From assembly GCA_947454135.1 (NCBI GenBank), contig CANGJI010000014.1, positions 1-51,078 on the forward strand: a DNA stretch of 51,078 bases. Reading direction: 5' to 3'. A program made the position numbers and the translations under genes. This document shows positions 16,933-25,057 of the stretch, piece by piece; the stretch's first letter is position 1, and each line of letters starts with the position of its first letter. A model generated the notes under the pieces. That model was not told the DNA's origin and searched no databases. It saw nothing but the letters and a program-made list of their open reading frames with translations. Source of the stretch: Sphingomonadaceae bacterium. Its GTDB lineage: Bacteria; Pseudomonadota; Alphaproteobacteria; Sphingomonadales; Sphingomonadaceae.

Positions 16933-19599
16933 GTGCAAACTCTTTCCAATCTCGCTCTTCGCGGCGCGCTGCTGGCTTCGGCCGCTGCCTTCGTCAGCGT
17001 CGCCGCTCCGCAGGCCGCCTTTGCGCAAGCAACCGCCGCTGCTGCACCGGCTGACGATGCCGCTGCCGCGCAAAGCATCGTGGTCATCGGCACCCGCCGT
17101 ACCGACCGCACCGTTGCTGATTCGGCCTCGCCGATCGACGTGATCAGCGCTGCCGACCTTACGACGCAGCCGACCGCGAACCTGCTGGACTCGGTCCGCA
17201 ACCTCGTGCCGTCGTTCTTCGTCGGCCAGAACTCGATCTCGGACGCCTCGACCTTCGTGCGCGCGCCTTCGCTGCGCGGCCTGCCGGGCGACCAGCTGCT
17301 CGTGATGCTCAACGGCAAGCGCTACAACCGTTCGGCGCTGGTCCAGGTCTACAACGGCGGCGACACCGGCCTGTCGTTCGGCTCGCAGGGCCCCGACATT
17401 TCGGCGATCCCCGCGATCGCGATCAAGGGCCTCGAAGTGCTGCGTGACGGCGCGACCGCCCAGTACGGTTCGGACGCCATCGCAGGCGTGCTCAACTACG
17501 GCCTGCGCGACAACGGCGGCTTCGAGCTGATCGGCCGCTACGGCCAGTTCTACGCCGGTGACGGCCGCAGCTACCAGATCGCTGGCAACGCCGGCCTCAA
17601 GTCGGACCGCGGCTTCATCAACGTCTCGGCCGAGTACAACAACGACGGCCGCACCAGCCGCGGCGTGACCCGCCCGATCGCTGCACGCTTCGCCGCCGAG
17701 AACCCCTCGCTGGCCGACAAGCTGCCGTTCTACCCGCTGCCCGCGCAGATCTGGGGCAACTCGCCGAGCGAAGGCTGGAAGGCCGTCGTCAACGCTGCCT
17801 ATGACGTGACCGACAACAGCAAGGTCTACGCCTTCGGCAACTTCGCGCACAGCAAGGCGGAGCAGAGCTTCAACTTCCGCTCCTCGTACCAGGGCTCGAG
17901 CACGTTCGAGTATGACGATGGTTCGGGCACGCTCAAGACCGGCACCATCGGTGGCCGCTCGTTCTTCCAGGCGCCCTACTACAACACGCAGTGCCCGGCC
18001 GGTAACCCGACCTGCCCCGCTGGCGGCTACGTCCAGGACGGCAACGTCTTCAACCTGACCTCGATCTACCCGGGCGGCTTCACGCCGATCTTCGTGGGCA
18101 AGACCGATCAGGCCTATGGTACGGTGGGCTGGAAGGGCAAGACCGACAGCTCGTTCACGTGGGACCTCTCGGCCTCGCTGAGCCGCAACTCGCTCGACCT
18201 GTCGATGTACAACTCGATCAGCCCGTCGTTCGGCAAGGCTTCGCAGACCAGCTTCGAATTCGGCAAGCTGATCCAGAAGGAATTCGACGCCAACCTCGAC
18301 CTGACCTACGCGGTCGACGCTGGCCTCGCCAGCCCGATCACGTTCTCGGGCGGCGCGGAATACCGCCGCGAGACCTACACCTCGACCGAAGGCGACTTCC
18401 AGTCCTACGGTGCAGGCCCCTACGCGATCGCGCATGACCTGTACGCCGAGACTGCTCCGGGCTCGGGCATCTATACCCCGACCGGCCAGCAGACTGCGGT
18501 CTACGATCCGGCGGCAAGCGGCTACGGCGGCACGTCGCCCAAGTATGCCGGCACCAACCACCAGAGCAGCTACGGCGTCTATGTCGGTGCAGAAGCCGAC
18601 GTGACCAAGCAGCTGACGCTCGGTGCCGCCGGTCGCTACGAGCACTACGACTCGTTCGGCGGTCGCTTCGTGTACAAGTTCAACGGCATCTACCACGTGA
18701 CCGACGAGTTCGCGCTGCGTGGCACCGTCGGTTCGGGCTTCCACGCTCCGACCCCGGGCCAGAACAACACCGCAGTGCTGACCACCAACTTCCTCGCCGG
18801 TAACTCGGTGCAGGTCGGCACGTTCCCGGTGACGAGCGATGTGGCGAAGTACTTCGGCTCCAAGAGCCTGAAGCCCGAAAAGTCGACCAACTTCGGCTTC
18901 GGTTTCGTGTTCCAGCCCAGCCCGGCGCTGACGCTGACGGTTGACGCCTACCAGATCAAGGTCACCGACCGCATCTTCATCTCGAAGTCGTTCGTCGTGG
19001 GCGCCAGCGACATTGCAGCGCTGCCTGAACTGGCTTCGGTGGGTGTTGACGGCAACGTGCAGTACTTCACCAACTCGCTCGACATCCGCACCCGCGGCGT
19101 CGACGTGGTGGGCAGCTACCGCACCGATCTCGCTGGCGGCAAGCTGAACCTCACGCTCGCCTACAACTACAACAAGAACAAGGTCACCAAGTTCGACCCG
19201 GCGGCGATCGGCGCAGCGCAGATCACCGACGCAGAGAACCTGGCGCCGAAGAGCCGCCTCAACCTCCAGGGCAACTGGACGATGGGCAACCTCTCGATCG
19301 GCGCTGCGGGCCGCTACTTCGGCAAGTGGCAGACCGCGACCGACTATCCGGGTCAGGTGTTCGGGGCGAAGGTCACGGCCGACATGGACGTGAGCTACAC
19401 CTTCATGGACAACTTCACGCTGACCGTGGGTGGCAACAACATCTTCAACACCAAGCCGGACCGGCTCAAGGCCACCCCGGACAACCCGATCTACACGCTG
19501 ACCAACAGCACGGCCGACGGCCAGCTGTATCCGCGTAACGGCGGTCCGTTCGGCTTCAACGGCGGGTTCTGGTACGTCCGCGTTCGCGTGAAGTACTGA
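16933..19599 (+). CDS. TonB-dependent outer-membrane receptor
   Basis: An 888-residue receptor. The signal peptide ends at QAAFAQ, a TonB-box-like IVVIGTR lies near residue 47, and a plug domain follows (VIDVISAADL, then LRGLPGDQLLVMLNGKR and IEVLRDGATAQYGSDAIAGVLN-type motifs). A 22-strand barrel ends in the aromatic VRVKY. It would import a scarce ligand using TonB energy. The ligand is unknown, and the loop region contains a small Cys pair (QCPAGNPTC). The GTG at 16933 is chosen because AGGGGG lies upstream and it starts the signal peptide. A strong terminator follows, so it is mainly monocistronic. Confidence 0.93.
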   Translation: MQTLSNLALRGALLASAAAFVSVAAPQAAFAQATAAAAPADDAAAAQSIVVIGTRRTDRTVADSASPIDVISAADLTTQPTANLLDSVRNLVPSFFVGQNSISDASTFVRAPSLRGLPGDQLLVMLNGKRYNRSALVQVYNGGDTGLSFGSQGPDISAIPAIAIKGLEVLRDGATAQYGSDAIAGVLNYGLRDNGGFELIGRYGQFYAGDGRSYQIAGNAGLKSDRGFINVSAEYNNDGRTSRGVTRPIAARFAAENPSLADKLPFYPLPAQIWGNSPSEGWKAVVNAAYDVTDNSKVYAFGNFAHSKAEQSFNFRSSYQGSSTFEYDDGSGTLKTGTIGGRSFFQAPYYNTQCPAGNPTCPAGGYVQDGNVFNLTSIYPGGFTPIFVGKTDQAYGTVGWKGKTDSSFTWDLSASLSRNSLDLSMYNSISPSFGKASQTSFEFGKLIQKEFDANLDLTYAVDAGLASPITFSGGAEYRRETYTSTEGDFQSYGAGPYAIAHDLYAETAPGSGIYTPTGQQTAVYDPAASGYGGTSPKYAGTNHQSSYGVYVGAEADVTKQLTLGAAGRYEHYDSFGGRFVYKFNGIYHVTDEFALRGTVGSGFHAPTPGQNNTAVLTTNFLAGNSVQVGTFPVTSDVAKYFGSKSLKPEKSTNFGFGFVFQPSPALTLTVDAYQIKVTDRIFISKSFVVGASDIAALPELASVGVDGNVQYFTNSLDIRTRGVDVVGSYRTDLAGGKLNLTLAYNYNKNKVTKFDPAAIGAAQITDAENLAPKSRLNLQGNWTMGNLSIGAAGRYFGKWQTATDYPGQVFGAKVTADMDVSYTFMDNFTLTVGGNNIFNTKPDRLKATPDNPIYTLTNSTADGQLYPRNGGPFGFNGGFWYVRVRVKY

Positions 19600-19637
19600 G
19601 CTGCGCCGCACTGTCCGCAAGGATAGGGCCAAAGATG

Positions 19638-19674
19638 GGGCGGGGAAGTTTCGGCTTCCCCGCCCTTTTCTTTT
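19638..19674 (+). terminator. Rho-independent terminator of the TonB receptor gene
   Basis: A stem of 11 pairs (GGGCGGGGAAG / CTTCCCCGCCC) with a 6-base loop is followed by TTTTCTTTT. It lies 38 bases after the receptor stop codon and 42 bases before the next gene. Confidence 0.9.
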
Positions 19675-19716
19675 GCCTCGGGCGGGGGCAGAGAAATGGC
19701 CGAGAGGAAAAGACTG

Positions 19717-21441
19717 ATGGCCCTGCGCAAGACTGCAATTGCTGCCCTCGCGGCGTTCTCCCTGGTTTCCGGCACAAGCCTGCAGGCAGCCTCGCAAGTG
19801 CCGGTGGGGGCGGAGCACGGCATGGTCGTTTCCGCGCACCGGCTGGCGAGCGACGCCGGGGTGGAAGTGCTCAAGGAGGGCGGCAACGCGGTCGATGCGG
19901 CCATCGCAGTCGCCTATGCGCTGGCGGTAACCTTCCCCGAGGCCGGCAATATCGGCGGCGGCGGCTTCATGACGGTGCGTCTTGCCGATGGCCGCACCAG
20001 CTTCATCGATTTCCGCGAAACCGCGCCGGGCGCGGCCACGCCGACCATGTATCAGGACAAGGCGGGCAAGGTGATCCCGCTCCTTTCGACGCGCGGTCAC
20101 AAGGCGGTCGGCGTGCCGGGGACCGTCGCGGGCCTCGAACTGGCGCGCGAGAAGTTTGGCACCCTGCCCCGCGCCCGCCTCATGGCCTCCGCCATCAGCC
20201 TCGCGCGTGATGGCTTCGTGATGGATCAGGGCGATGCCACGTTCCTCGCCGAAGGCGCGGCAGACTTCGCCAAGGACCCGGCAAGCGCGGCGATCTTCCT
20301 TGATGGCGGCAAGCCTTGGGAAAAGGGCCATCGCTTCGTGCAGGCCGATCTTGGCCGCATGCTCCAGCTGATCGCCGACAAGGGCGCCGACGCGTTCTAC
20401 AAGGGCGAGATCGCCGAGAAGATCGCGGCTTCGAGCAAGGCCCACGGCGGCATCCTGACCAAGGCCGATTTCGCCGCCTACCGCGCGGTGGAGCGTGCCC
20501 CGCTCGAATGCGACTACCGCGGCTACCATGTGATTTCGGCCCCGCCGCCAAGCTCGGGCGGCGTCGTGGTGTGCGAGACGCTGAACATCCTCTCCGCCTA
20601 TCCGATGGGCGAGCTGGGCTGGCATTCGGCGCAGAACATCCACTACCTCACCGAAGCGCTGCGCCGTTCGTTCCATGATCGCAATGTGAACCTTGGCGAT
20701 CCGGGCTTCGTGAAGGCGGACGTCGCCAAGCTGATCTCGCCCGACTACGCGGCGAGCCTGCGCGGCGGGATCAGCGCCGACAAGGCGACGCCATCGGTCT
20801 CGCTCGGCGTGCCCGGCACCAGCCACGAAGGCGCAAGCACCACCCATTTCTCGATCGTCGATGCGGCGGGCAACGCCGTCAGCCTCACCTACACGCTCAA
20901 CGACTGGTTCGGCGCGCGGGTGACCGCGGACGGCACCGGCATCCTGCTCAACGACGAGATGGACGATTTCTCGTCGAAGCCCGGCGAACCCAACATGTAC
21001 GGCCTCGTCGAAGGCGCCAACAACGCCATCGCGCCGGGCAAGCGGCCGCTTTCCTCGATGACGCCGACGATCGTGACCAAGGATGGCAAGCTGGTGATGG
21101 TGGTCGGCACGCCCGGCGGCAGCCACATCCCCACCGGTGTGCTGCAAGTCATGCTCAACGTGATCGACCACGGCATGACGGTGACCGAGGCGACCGATGC
21201 CTCGCGCATCCATGCGCAGTGGCTGCCCGACGTGATCTTCATGGAGCCCAACGCCCTGAGCGCGGAAACCCGCGCGGCGCTGGAAGCCAAGGGACACAAG
21301 CTGGCGGCGATGGACTACTGGAACCAGGTCGCCGCGATCCTTGTGGGCGGGCCCGCGCTCGGCAAGCCGCCGGTCGGCCGCGACCGGCTCTACGGGGCGA
21401 TCGATCCGCGCCTGCCGGTGGGCAGCGTCGCCGGGTACTGA
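19717..21441 (+). CDS. ggt: Gamma-glutamyltransferase (glutathione hydrolase)
   Basis: A 574-residue secreted proenzyme that cleaves gamma-glutamyl bonds, as in glutathione, and can transfer the glutamyl group. The signal peptide is MALRKTAIAALAAFSLVSG. Autocleavage should occur before Thr375 in GASTTHFSIVD, the new N-terminal nucleophile of the small subunit. Other hallmarks are NIGGGGFM, APPPSSGG, the RPLSSMTPTIV lid region and the GTPGGSHIPT oxyanion loop. The ATG at 19717 has GAGAGG upstream and starts the signal peptide; an ATG at 19696 is less likely. The GNAT gene follows immediately. Confidence 0.95.
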   Translation: MALRKTAIAALAAFSLVSGTSLQAASQVPVGAEHGMVVSAHRLASDAGVEVLKEGGNAVDAAIAVAYALAVTFPEAGNIGGGGFMTVRLADGRTSFIDFRETAPGAATPTMYQDKAGKVIPLLSTRGHKAVGVPGTVAGLELAREKFGTLPRARLMASAISLARDGFVMDQGDATFLAEGAADFAKDPASAAIFLDGGKPWEKGHRFVQADLGRMLQLIADKGADAFYKGEIAEKIAASSKAHGGILTKADFAAYRAVERAPLECDYRGYHVISAPPPSSGGVVVCETLNILSAYPMGELGWHSAQNIHYLTEALRRSFHDRNVNLGDPGFVKADVAKLISPDYAASLRGGISADKATPSVSLGVPGTSHEGASTTHFSIVDAAGNAVSLTYTLNDWFGARVTADGTGILLNDEMDDFSSKPGEPNMYGLVEGANNAIAPGKRPLSSMTPTIVTKDGKLVMVVGTPGGSHIPTGVLQVMLNVIDHGMTVTEATDASRIHAQWLPDVIFMEPNALSAETRAALEAKGHKLAAMDYWNQVAAILVGGPALGKPPVGRDRLYGAIDPRLPVGSVAGY

Positions 21442-21442
21442 T

Positions 21443-21979
21443 TTGGCCGAGTTCACGCACGCGCTGGCCACGGAGGCGGACCTCCCGCGCCTGCGCGCGC
21501 TGATGACGCGCGCGATCGACGAGCTGCAGCGGGAGTTCCTCAGCCCCGAACAGGTCTCTGCCAGCCATCAGATCATGGGGCTCGATACCCAACTGGTGAA
21601 GGACCGCACGTACTTCATGATCCTCGATTCCGGCGTGCTTGTCGGGTGCGGGGGATGGAGCTGGCGCGCGACGCTGTTCGGCGGGGACGACAGCATCGTC
21701 GCGCGCGAGCCGCTGCCGCTGGATCCCGCGAAGGACGCCGCCAAGATCCGCGCGATGTACGTCGATCCCGCGCATGCCCGGCGCGGCATCGGCAGGCGGA
21801 TCATGGCGCTGTGCGAAGACGCCGCTTCCGCCGCGGGCTTTACCCGGGTGGAACTGATGGCGACGCTCGCCGGCCAGCCGCTTTACACCGCCTGCGGCTA
21901 TGAACCGATCGAGGCCGTCGAGGCGACATCGCGTGAGGGCGTGACGGTGCCGATCATTCGCATGGGGAAAGTCCTGTAG
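21443..21979 (+). CDS. GNAT family N-acetyltransferase
   Basis: A 178-residue acetyltransferase. The acetyl-CoA-binding motif A reads IRAMYVDPAHARRGIGRRIMALCEDAA (R-x-x-G-x-G/A type) and is followed by LMATLAGQPLYTACGYEPIE. The substrate is unknown. The TTG start at 21443 begins 2 bases after the ggt stop, implying translational coupling; no ATG is available before residue 24. Its placement suggests a role with ggt, for example acetylating a released amine or peptide, but this is inference. Confidence 0.85.
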   Translation: MAEFTHALATEADLPRLRALMTRAIDELQREFLSPEQVSASHQIMGLDTQLVKDRTYFMILDSGVLVGCGGWSWRATLFGGDDSIVAREPLPLDPAKDAAKIRAMYVDPAHARRGIGRRIMALCEDAASAAGFTRVELMATLAGQPLYTACGYEPIEAVEATSREGVTVPIIRMGKVL

Positions 21980-22070
21980 CGCAGAACGGCGACCACGGAC
22001 CGAATCAAAGATGATGGAATATCGGGTAAATACCAGCCGTAAAGCGTTTCAATAAGATAACCGAATCGCT

Positions 22071-22076
22071 TATACT
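22071..22076 (+). promoter_or_regulatory. Possible promoter of the Coq4 gene
   Basis: A TATACT -10 element with a weak TTCAAT -35 (22048-22053) at 17-base spacing, in an AT-rich 120-base gap. A second TATACT lies at 22094-22099. Confidence 0.35.
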
Positions 22077-22137
22077 ACAGCGCTGAAATCTCATATACTC
22101 CGTGTTCTCACTCGGCTTGTGTCGATGGGAACCGAGC

Positions 22138-22965
22138 GTGATACAGCGCGATGTGGAAGATCCGCAGCCGATATTCATTCCGGGCCGGCCTGACCTTTAT
22201 TTCAACCTCCCAAAAGCCCTCGATCACTACAAACGTCTTCGTGCCGATCGAGAGGATACCTTTCAGGTCTTCGGGATCTTCGAGGGCCTGCCCTGGCGCG
22301 GCGAGTATGAAGCGGCAGTGCAGTTTCTCTCGACTGCCGAAGGCCAGCGCATCCGGCGGCGCGAACCCGATCTCCCTGTCATACTCGATGATCACGCCGC
22401 GCTGCGCCGCCTGCCGCAAGGCAGCCTCGGCCAGGCCTATTGCGACTTCATGGAAGGCGAGGAGCTCACCGCGCGCGGGCTCGCGCAGATCTATGCCGAC
22501 TACCGCAGCTTGCGCCTCTTCCGCGACGACCAGACCGAGTGGTACGTCCACCGCTTCAATGACACGCATGACCTGATCCATGTGCTGACCGGCTTAGGTC
22601 GCGATGTGTTCGGCGAGGCCTGCGTGCAGGCCTTCATCTATCCGCAGCACCCGGCGCCGGGCCACCTGCTGCTCGCCTACGTCGGCGCATGGCGCCTGAA
22701 GCGCGCCATTCCGGCCAAGGCGCCGCTGCTGGCCGCCGTCCGCGAGGCGCAGCGCCTCGGCAAGGGGGTGAAGCGGCTCTCCGAACAGGCCATCACCGAA
22801 CTGTTGCCGCTGCCACTGGAAGAAGCCCGCAGCCGGCTGCGCATCGGCAGGCCCCGTCTCTACGCCGAAGTGCACCGCGCGTGGCGCGCTGCCGGGATCG
22901 ATCCCTTCACGCTCGCGCCGCTGGCAGACCCGGCGCGGCTTGAGCTGGAAAACGTGGGCAGCTGA
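22138..22965 (+). CDS. Coq4 family ubiquinone biosynthesis protein
   Basis: A 275-residue Coq4-like protein. The family's metal motif HDxxH-x11-E appears as THDLIHVLTGLGRDVFGE, with downstream FIYPQHPAPGHLLLAY. In eukaryotes Coq4 takes part in the C1 decarboxylation and hydroxylation of the ubiquinone ring. Bacterial members are found in alphaproteobacteria that use similar chemistry. The GTG at 22138 is chosen for a GGGA element 7 bases upstream; a GTG at 22102 is an alternative but has no ribosome-binding site. The C-terminal region (about residues 200-275) extends beyond the core domain. Confidence 0.85.
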   Translation: MIQRDVEDPQPIFIPGRPDLYFNLPKALDHYKRLRADREDTFQVFGIFEGLPWRGEYEAAVQFLSTAEGQRIRRREPDLPVILDDHAALRRLPQGSLGQAYCDFMEGEELTARGLAQIYADYRSLRLFRDDQTEWYVHRFNDTHDLIHVLTGLGRDVFGEACVQAFIYPQHPAPGHLLLAYVGAWRLKRAIPAKAPLLAAVREAQRLGKGVKRLSEQAITELLPLPLEEARSRLRIGRPRLYAEVHRAWRAAGIDPFTLAPLADPARLELENVGS

Positions 22966-22971
22966 ACCGCG

Positions 22972-23886
22972 CTAGATTTCCAGCGCGTGCGTTTCGACCC
23001 GGCGCCGCGCGCCTTCGGAACGGACCACCAGCGCGGAGTATTCAGGCACCTCGATCCAGGTGGCGAAATCGCGGGTGAGCGGTTCGGAGGCGACGATCAC
23101 GCTGTCCGCCGCCTGCGCGCCGCCGACAAGCTTCCATTCGTCGTCGTGCAGGCCGTAGTTGCGCCCGAAAGTGTACCACATGCTGAGGAAGTTCGTGCTG
23201 CCCTGAAGCGCGCCCGCCGCAAACCGGCCGAAATCGAACGTGAAGCGCACCGCGATCAGATTGACGCCGTCGCAGAAGATGAGGTTTGCCGAGGAACTGC
23301 GCGCCACCCCGTGCCGTTCACGCGCGGCGCGGATCAGGCCGAGGGCATGGCGGATCGCCTCGAGGATCGCCTCGGGCTGGTTCACGCAGGAGGGGTCTTC
23401 CAGCGCCGAGACAGTGAGCGCATAGATCCATTCGCTGTCGGTCGAGCCCTGGATCTGGTGCGCGAATTCGGGCTTCACATGGCCCGCAAGCTCGAAGCGC
23501 ATCTCGCGAAAACCGGCAAGATCGCCGTTGTGCGCCATCGCCAGCGGCACGCCTTCGAAGCGGAACGGGTGGACGTTCTGTTCGTTGATCTGCACCGAGG
23601 AATTGTAGGGCACGCCGCGGATGTGCGCGAGGAGCCCGGCAACCTTGAGCTTGCTGGCGAGCGCCTTGAGATTGCGATCGAACAGCGCGACTTGCGTGGT
23701 GCGATAGCGGAACGGCGCTTCGGGAGCGTGGCTGGCCGGGTCCCACGCTGTCATGCCGAAGCCCGCCAGATTGAGCATCGCCAGCATCTGCGCGCTGATT
23801 GTCTGGTTGAGCAGCGAGGAATCGGGCGCGTAGAGCAAGTGATCAAGCAGCACCGGCTCGCCAAGGTAGCTCAGGATGCGGCACAT
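22972..23886 (-). CDS. Class II glutamine amidotransferase (EgtC/YafJ-like)
   Basis: A 304-residue protein of the type-II glutamine amidotransferase fold. Cys2 (MCRILSYLG) would become the N-terminal nucleophile after Met removal. HIRGVPYNSSVQINEQNVHPF, MAHNGDL and QGSTDSEWIY match the substrate-binding loops of the GATase_4/EgtC group. No synthase domain is attached, so it may hydrolyse a gamma-glutamyl compound. No ergothioneine genes are in the window. Its start overlaps the upstream cyclic-nucleotide-binding gene by 16 bases, showing co-translation. Confidence 0.9.
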   Translation of the reverse strand: MCRILSYLGEPVLLDHLLYAPDSSLLNQTISAQMLAMLNLAGFGMTAWDPASHAPEAPFRYRTTQVALFDRNLKALASKLKVAGLLAHIRGVPYNSSVQINEQNVHPFRFEGVPLAMAHNGDLAGFREMRFELAGHVKPEFAHQIQGSTDSEWIYALTVSALEDPSCVNQPEAILEAIRHALGLIRAARERHGVARSSSANLIFCDGVNLIAVRFTFDFGRFAAGALQGSTNFLSMWYTFGRNYGLHDDEWKLVGGAQAADSVIVASEPLTRDFATWIEVPEYSALVVRSEGARRRVETHALEI

Positions 23887-24890
23887 GCGCTGGCCTCCCC
23901 GGCGGCGTTGAAACGTTCGAGCGCGGCAATACGCCCGAGATGGCGATTGGCACGGATGTGCTCGAGCACCAGCTGCCGTCCGACGACGCTCATCACCGCG
24001 CGGGCCAGCGGGGAGCGGTCTTCGCTCAGGCTGGCGAGCTGCGCGGCGGGAATGGCGAGCATCAGCGTTTCCTCTGCCGCCTCCACCGCCAGCGGTTCGC
24101 CAGCACCGTCGAGCGCGGCGACGAGCCCCGCGATTTCGCCCGGTCCTTGAATGCCGATCGGCTCAAGGCCGCCGGGCCGCAGGACCCCGCTGCGCAGCGC
24201 CCCGCGCAGCACCACGCGGAGCGCCTGCCCGGTCTCTCCCGGTGCGTGGACCCGCCCGCCCCTGGCCACGTGCTGCCATGTCCCCAGCGCACAGAGAGCC
24301 TGGGCATGGTGCGTCCATTCGGCAAGGCGCGGCACACCCGCCAGCAGGGGCGCAAGGTCTTCTGCGGGAAGGTCCTGCGGCAGCGCCCCCGTGCCCGGGC
24401 GCCGCAGCGCGCTGCCTTCAAAATGATCGCTGCCCTCGATGCGTTCGAGACTCTGGCGGATGCGCGCGGCCATGAGGCGGCAGACGCCGCTGATGAGCGC
24501 AAGGGCAGGCGGCCAGCCATCGGCGACCAGCGCGGCGATGCGGATGCGCGGAATGCGCAGGCCAGTGCTTGCTTCGACGGCGCGCACGCTGGCGGAACGG
24601 GGCCGATCATCGAGCAGCGCAAATTCGCCGACCACTTCGCCGGGCCTGACCATGCTGATCGCAGTGAGTTCATCGCCGGGGATGCGCGCGGCGACTTCCA
24701 GCGCGCCTTCCGTGAGGAGATAGGCGGCATCGGCCGGTCCGCCCTGGGGGAACAGCAGTTCGCCCTTGTCCAGAGTGAAGGGATCGCCCGCCCGCGAAAG
24801 TTCGTCCATCGCCGCCGGATCGAGCGCCAACGCGCGCACAATCCCGGCCGACGTGCCAGCCTGCTGCAGCCGCATCACGCTCTCCACCAT
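23871..24890 (-). CDS. Twin cyclic-nucleotide-binding-domain protein
   Basis: A 339-residue protein with two cNMP-binding (CRP-type) domains, about residues 20-150 and 185-310. The first is clear: LDKGELLFPQGGPADAAYLLTEGALEV, then GEVVGEFALLDDRPRSASVRA, the phosphate-binding cassette. The second is degenerate (VARGGRVHAPGETGQALRVVLRGALR, then GPGEIAGLVAALDG). There is no helix-turn-helix, so it is not a transcription factor. It could be a cyclic-nucleotide or other ligand sensor acting on the amidotransferase it overlaps. The ligand is unknown. Confidence 0.8.
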   Translation of the reverse strand: MVESVMRLQQAGTSAGIVRALALDPAAMDELSRAGDPFTLDKGELLFPQGGPADAAYLLTEGALEVAARIPGDELTAISMVRPGEVVGEFALLDDRPRSASVRAVEASTGLRIPRIRIAALVADGWPPALALISGVCRLMAARIRQSLERIEGSDHFEGSALRRPGTGALPQDLPAEDLAPLLAGVPRLAEWTHHAQALCALGTWQHVARGGRVHAPGETGQALRVVLRGALRSGVLRPGGLEPIGIQGPGEIAGLVAALDGAGEPLAVEAAEETLMLAIPAAQLASLSEDRSPLARAVMSVVGRQLVLEHIRANRHLGRIAALERFNAAGEASACAAS

Positions 24891-25057
24891 GCTGCCCCGC
24901 GAGGACGAAACCTAGCATTCCTGCTTATCTGCGCAAGCGCGGCGCTGCGCTGTGCCAGGTCGGTCCGTTACTGCGGCGGATCGGATCAGTTCGGCCTTGA
25001 ACCTTGCGGCACGGCGGGCGAAGAGCGTTGCGCAAGGAACAGGATCGAGACACTCGC

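Noticed and set aside
16834..21471. A 1545-codon open frame antisense to the TonB receptor and ggt genes
   Set aside because: It is a by-product of GC-biased codons on the plus strand. Its translation has no signal, domain or motif and is rich in Arg, His and Val as expected of a shadow frame.
23871..24890. Crp/Fnr transcription factor
   Set aside because: Both domains are ligand-binding folds and no helix-turn-helix is present at the C-terminus.
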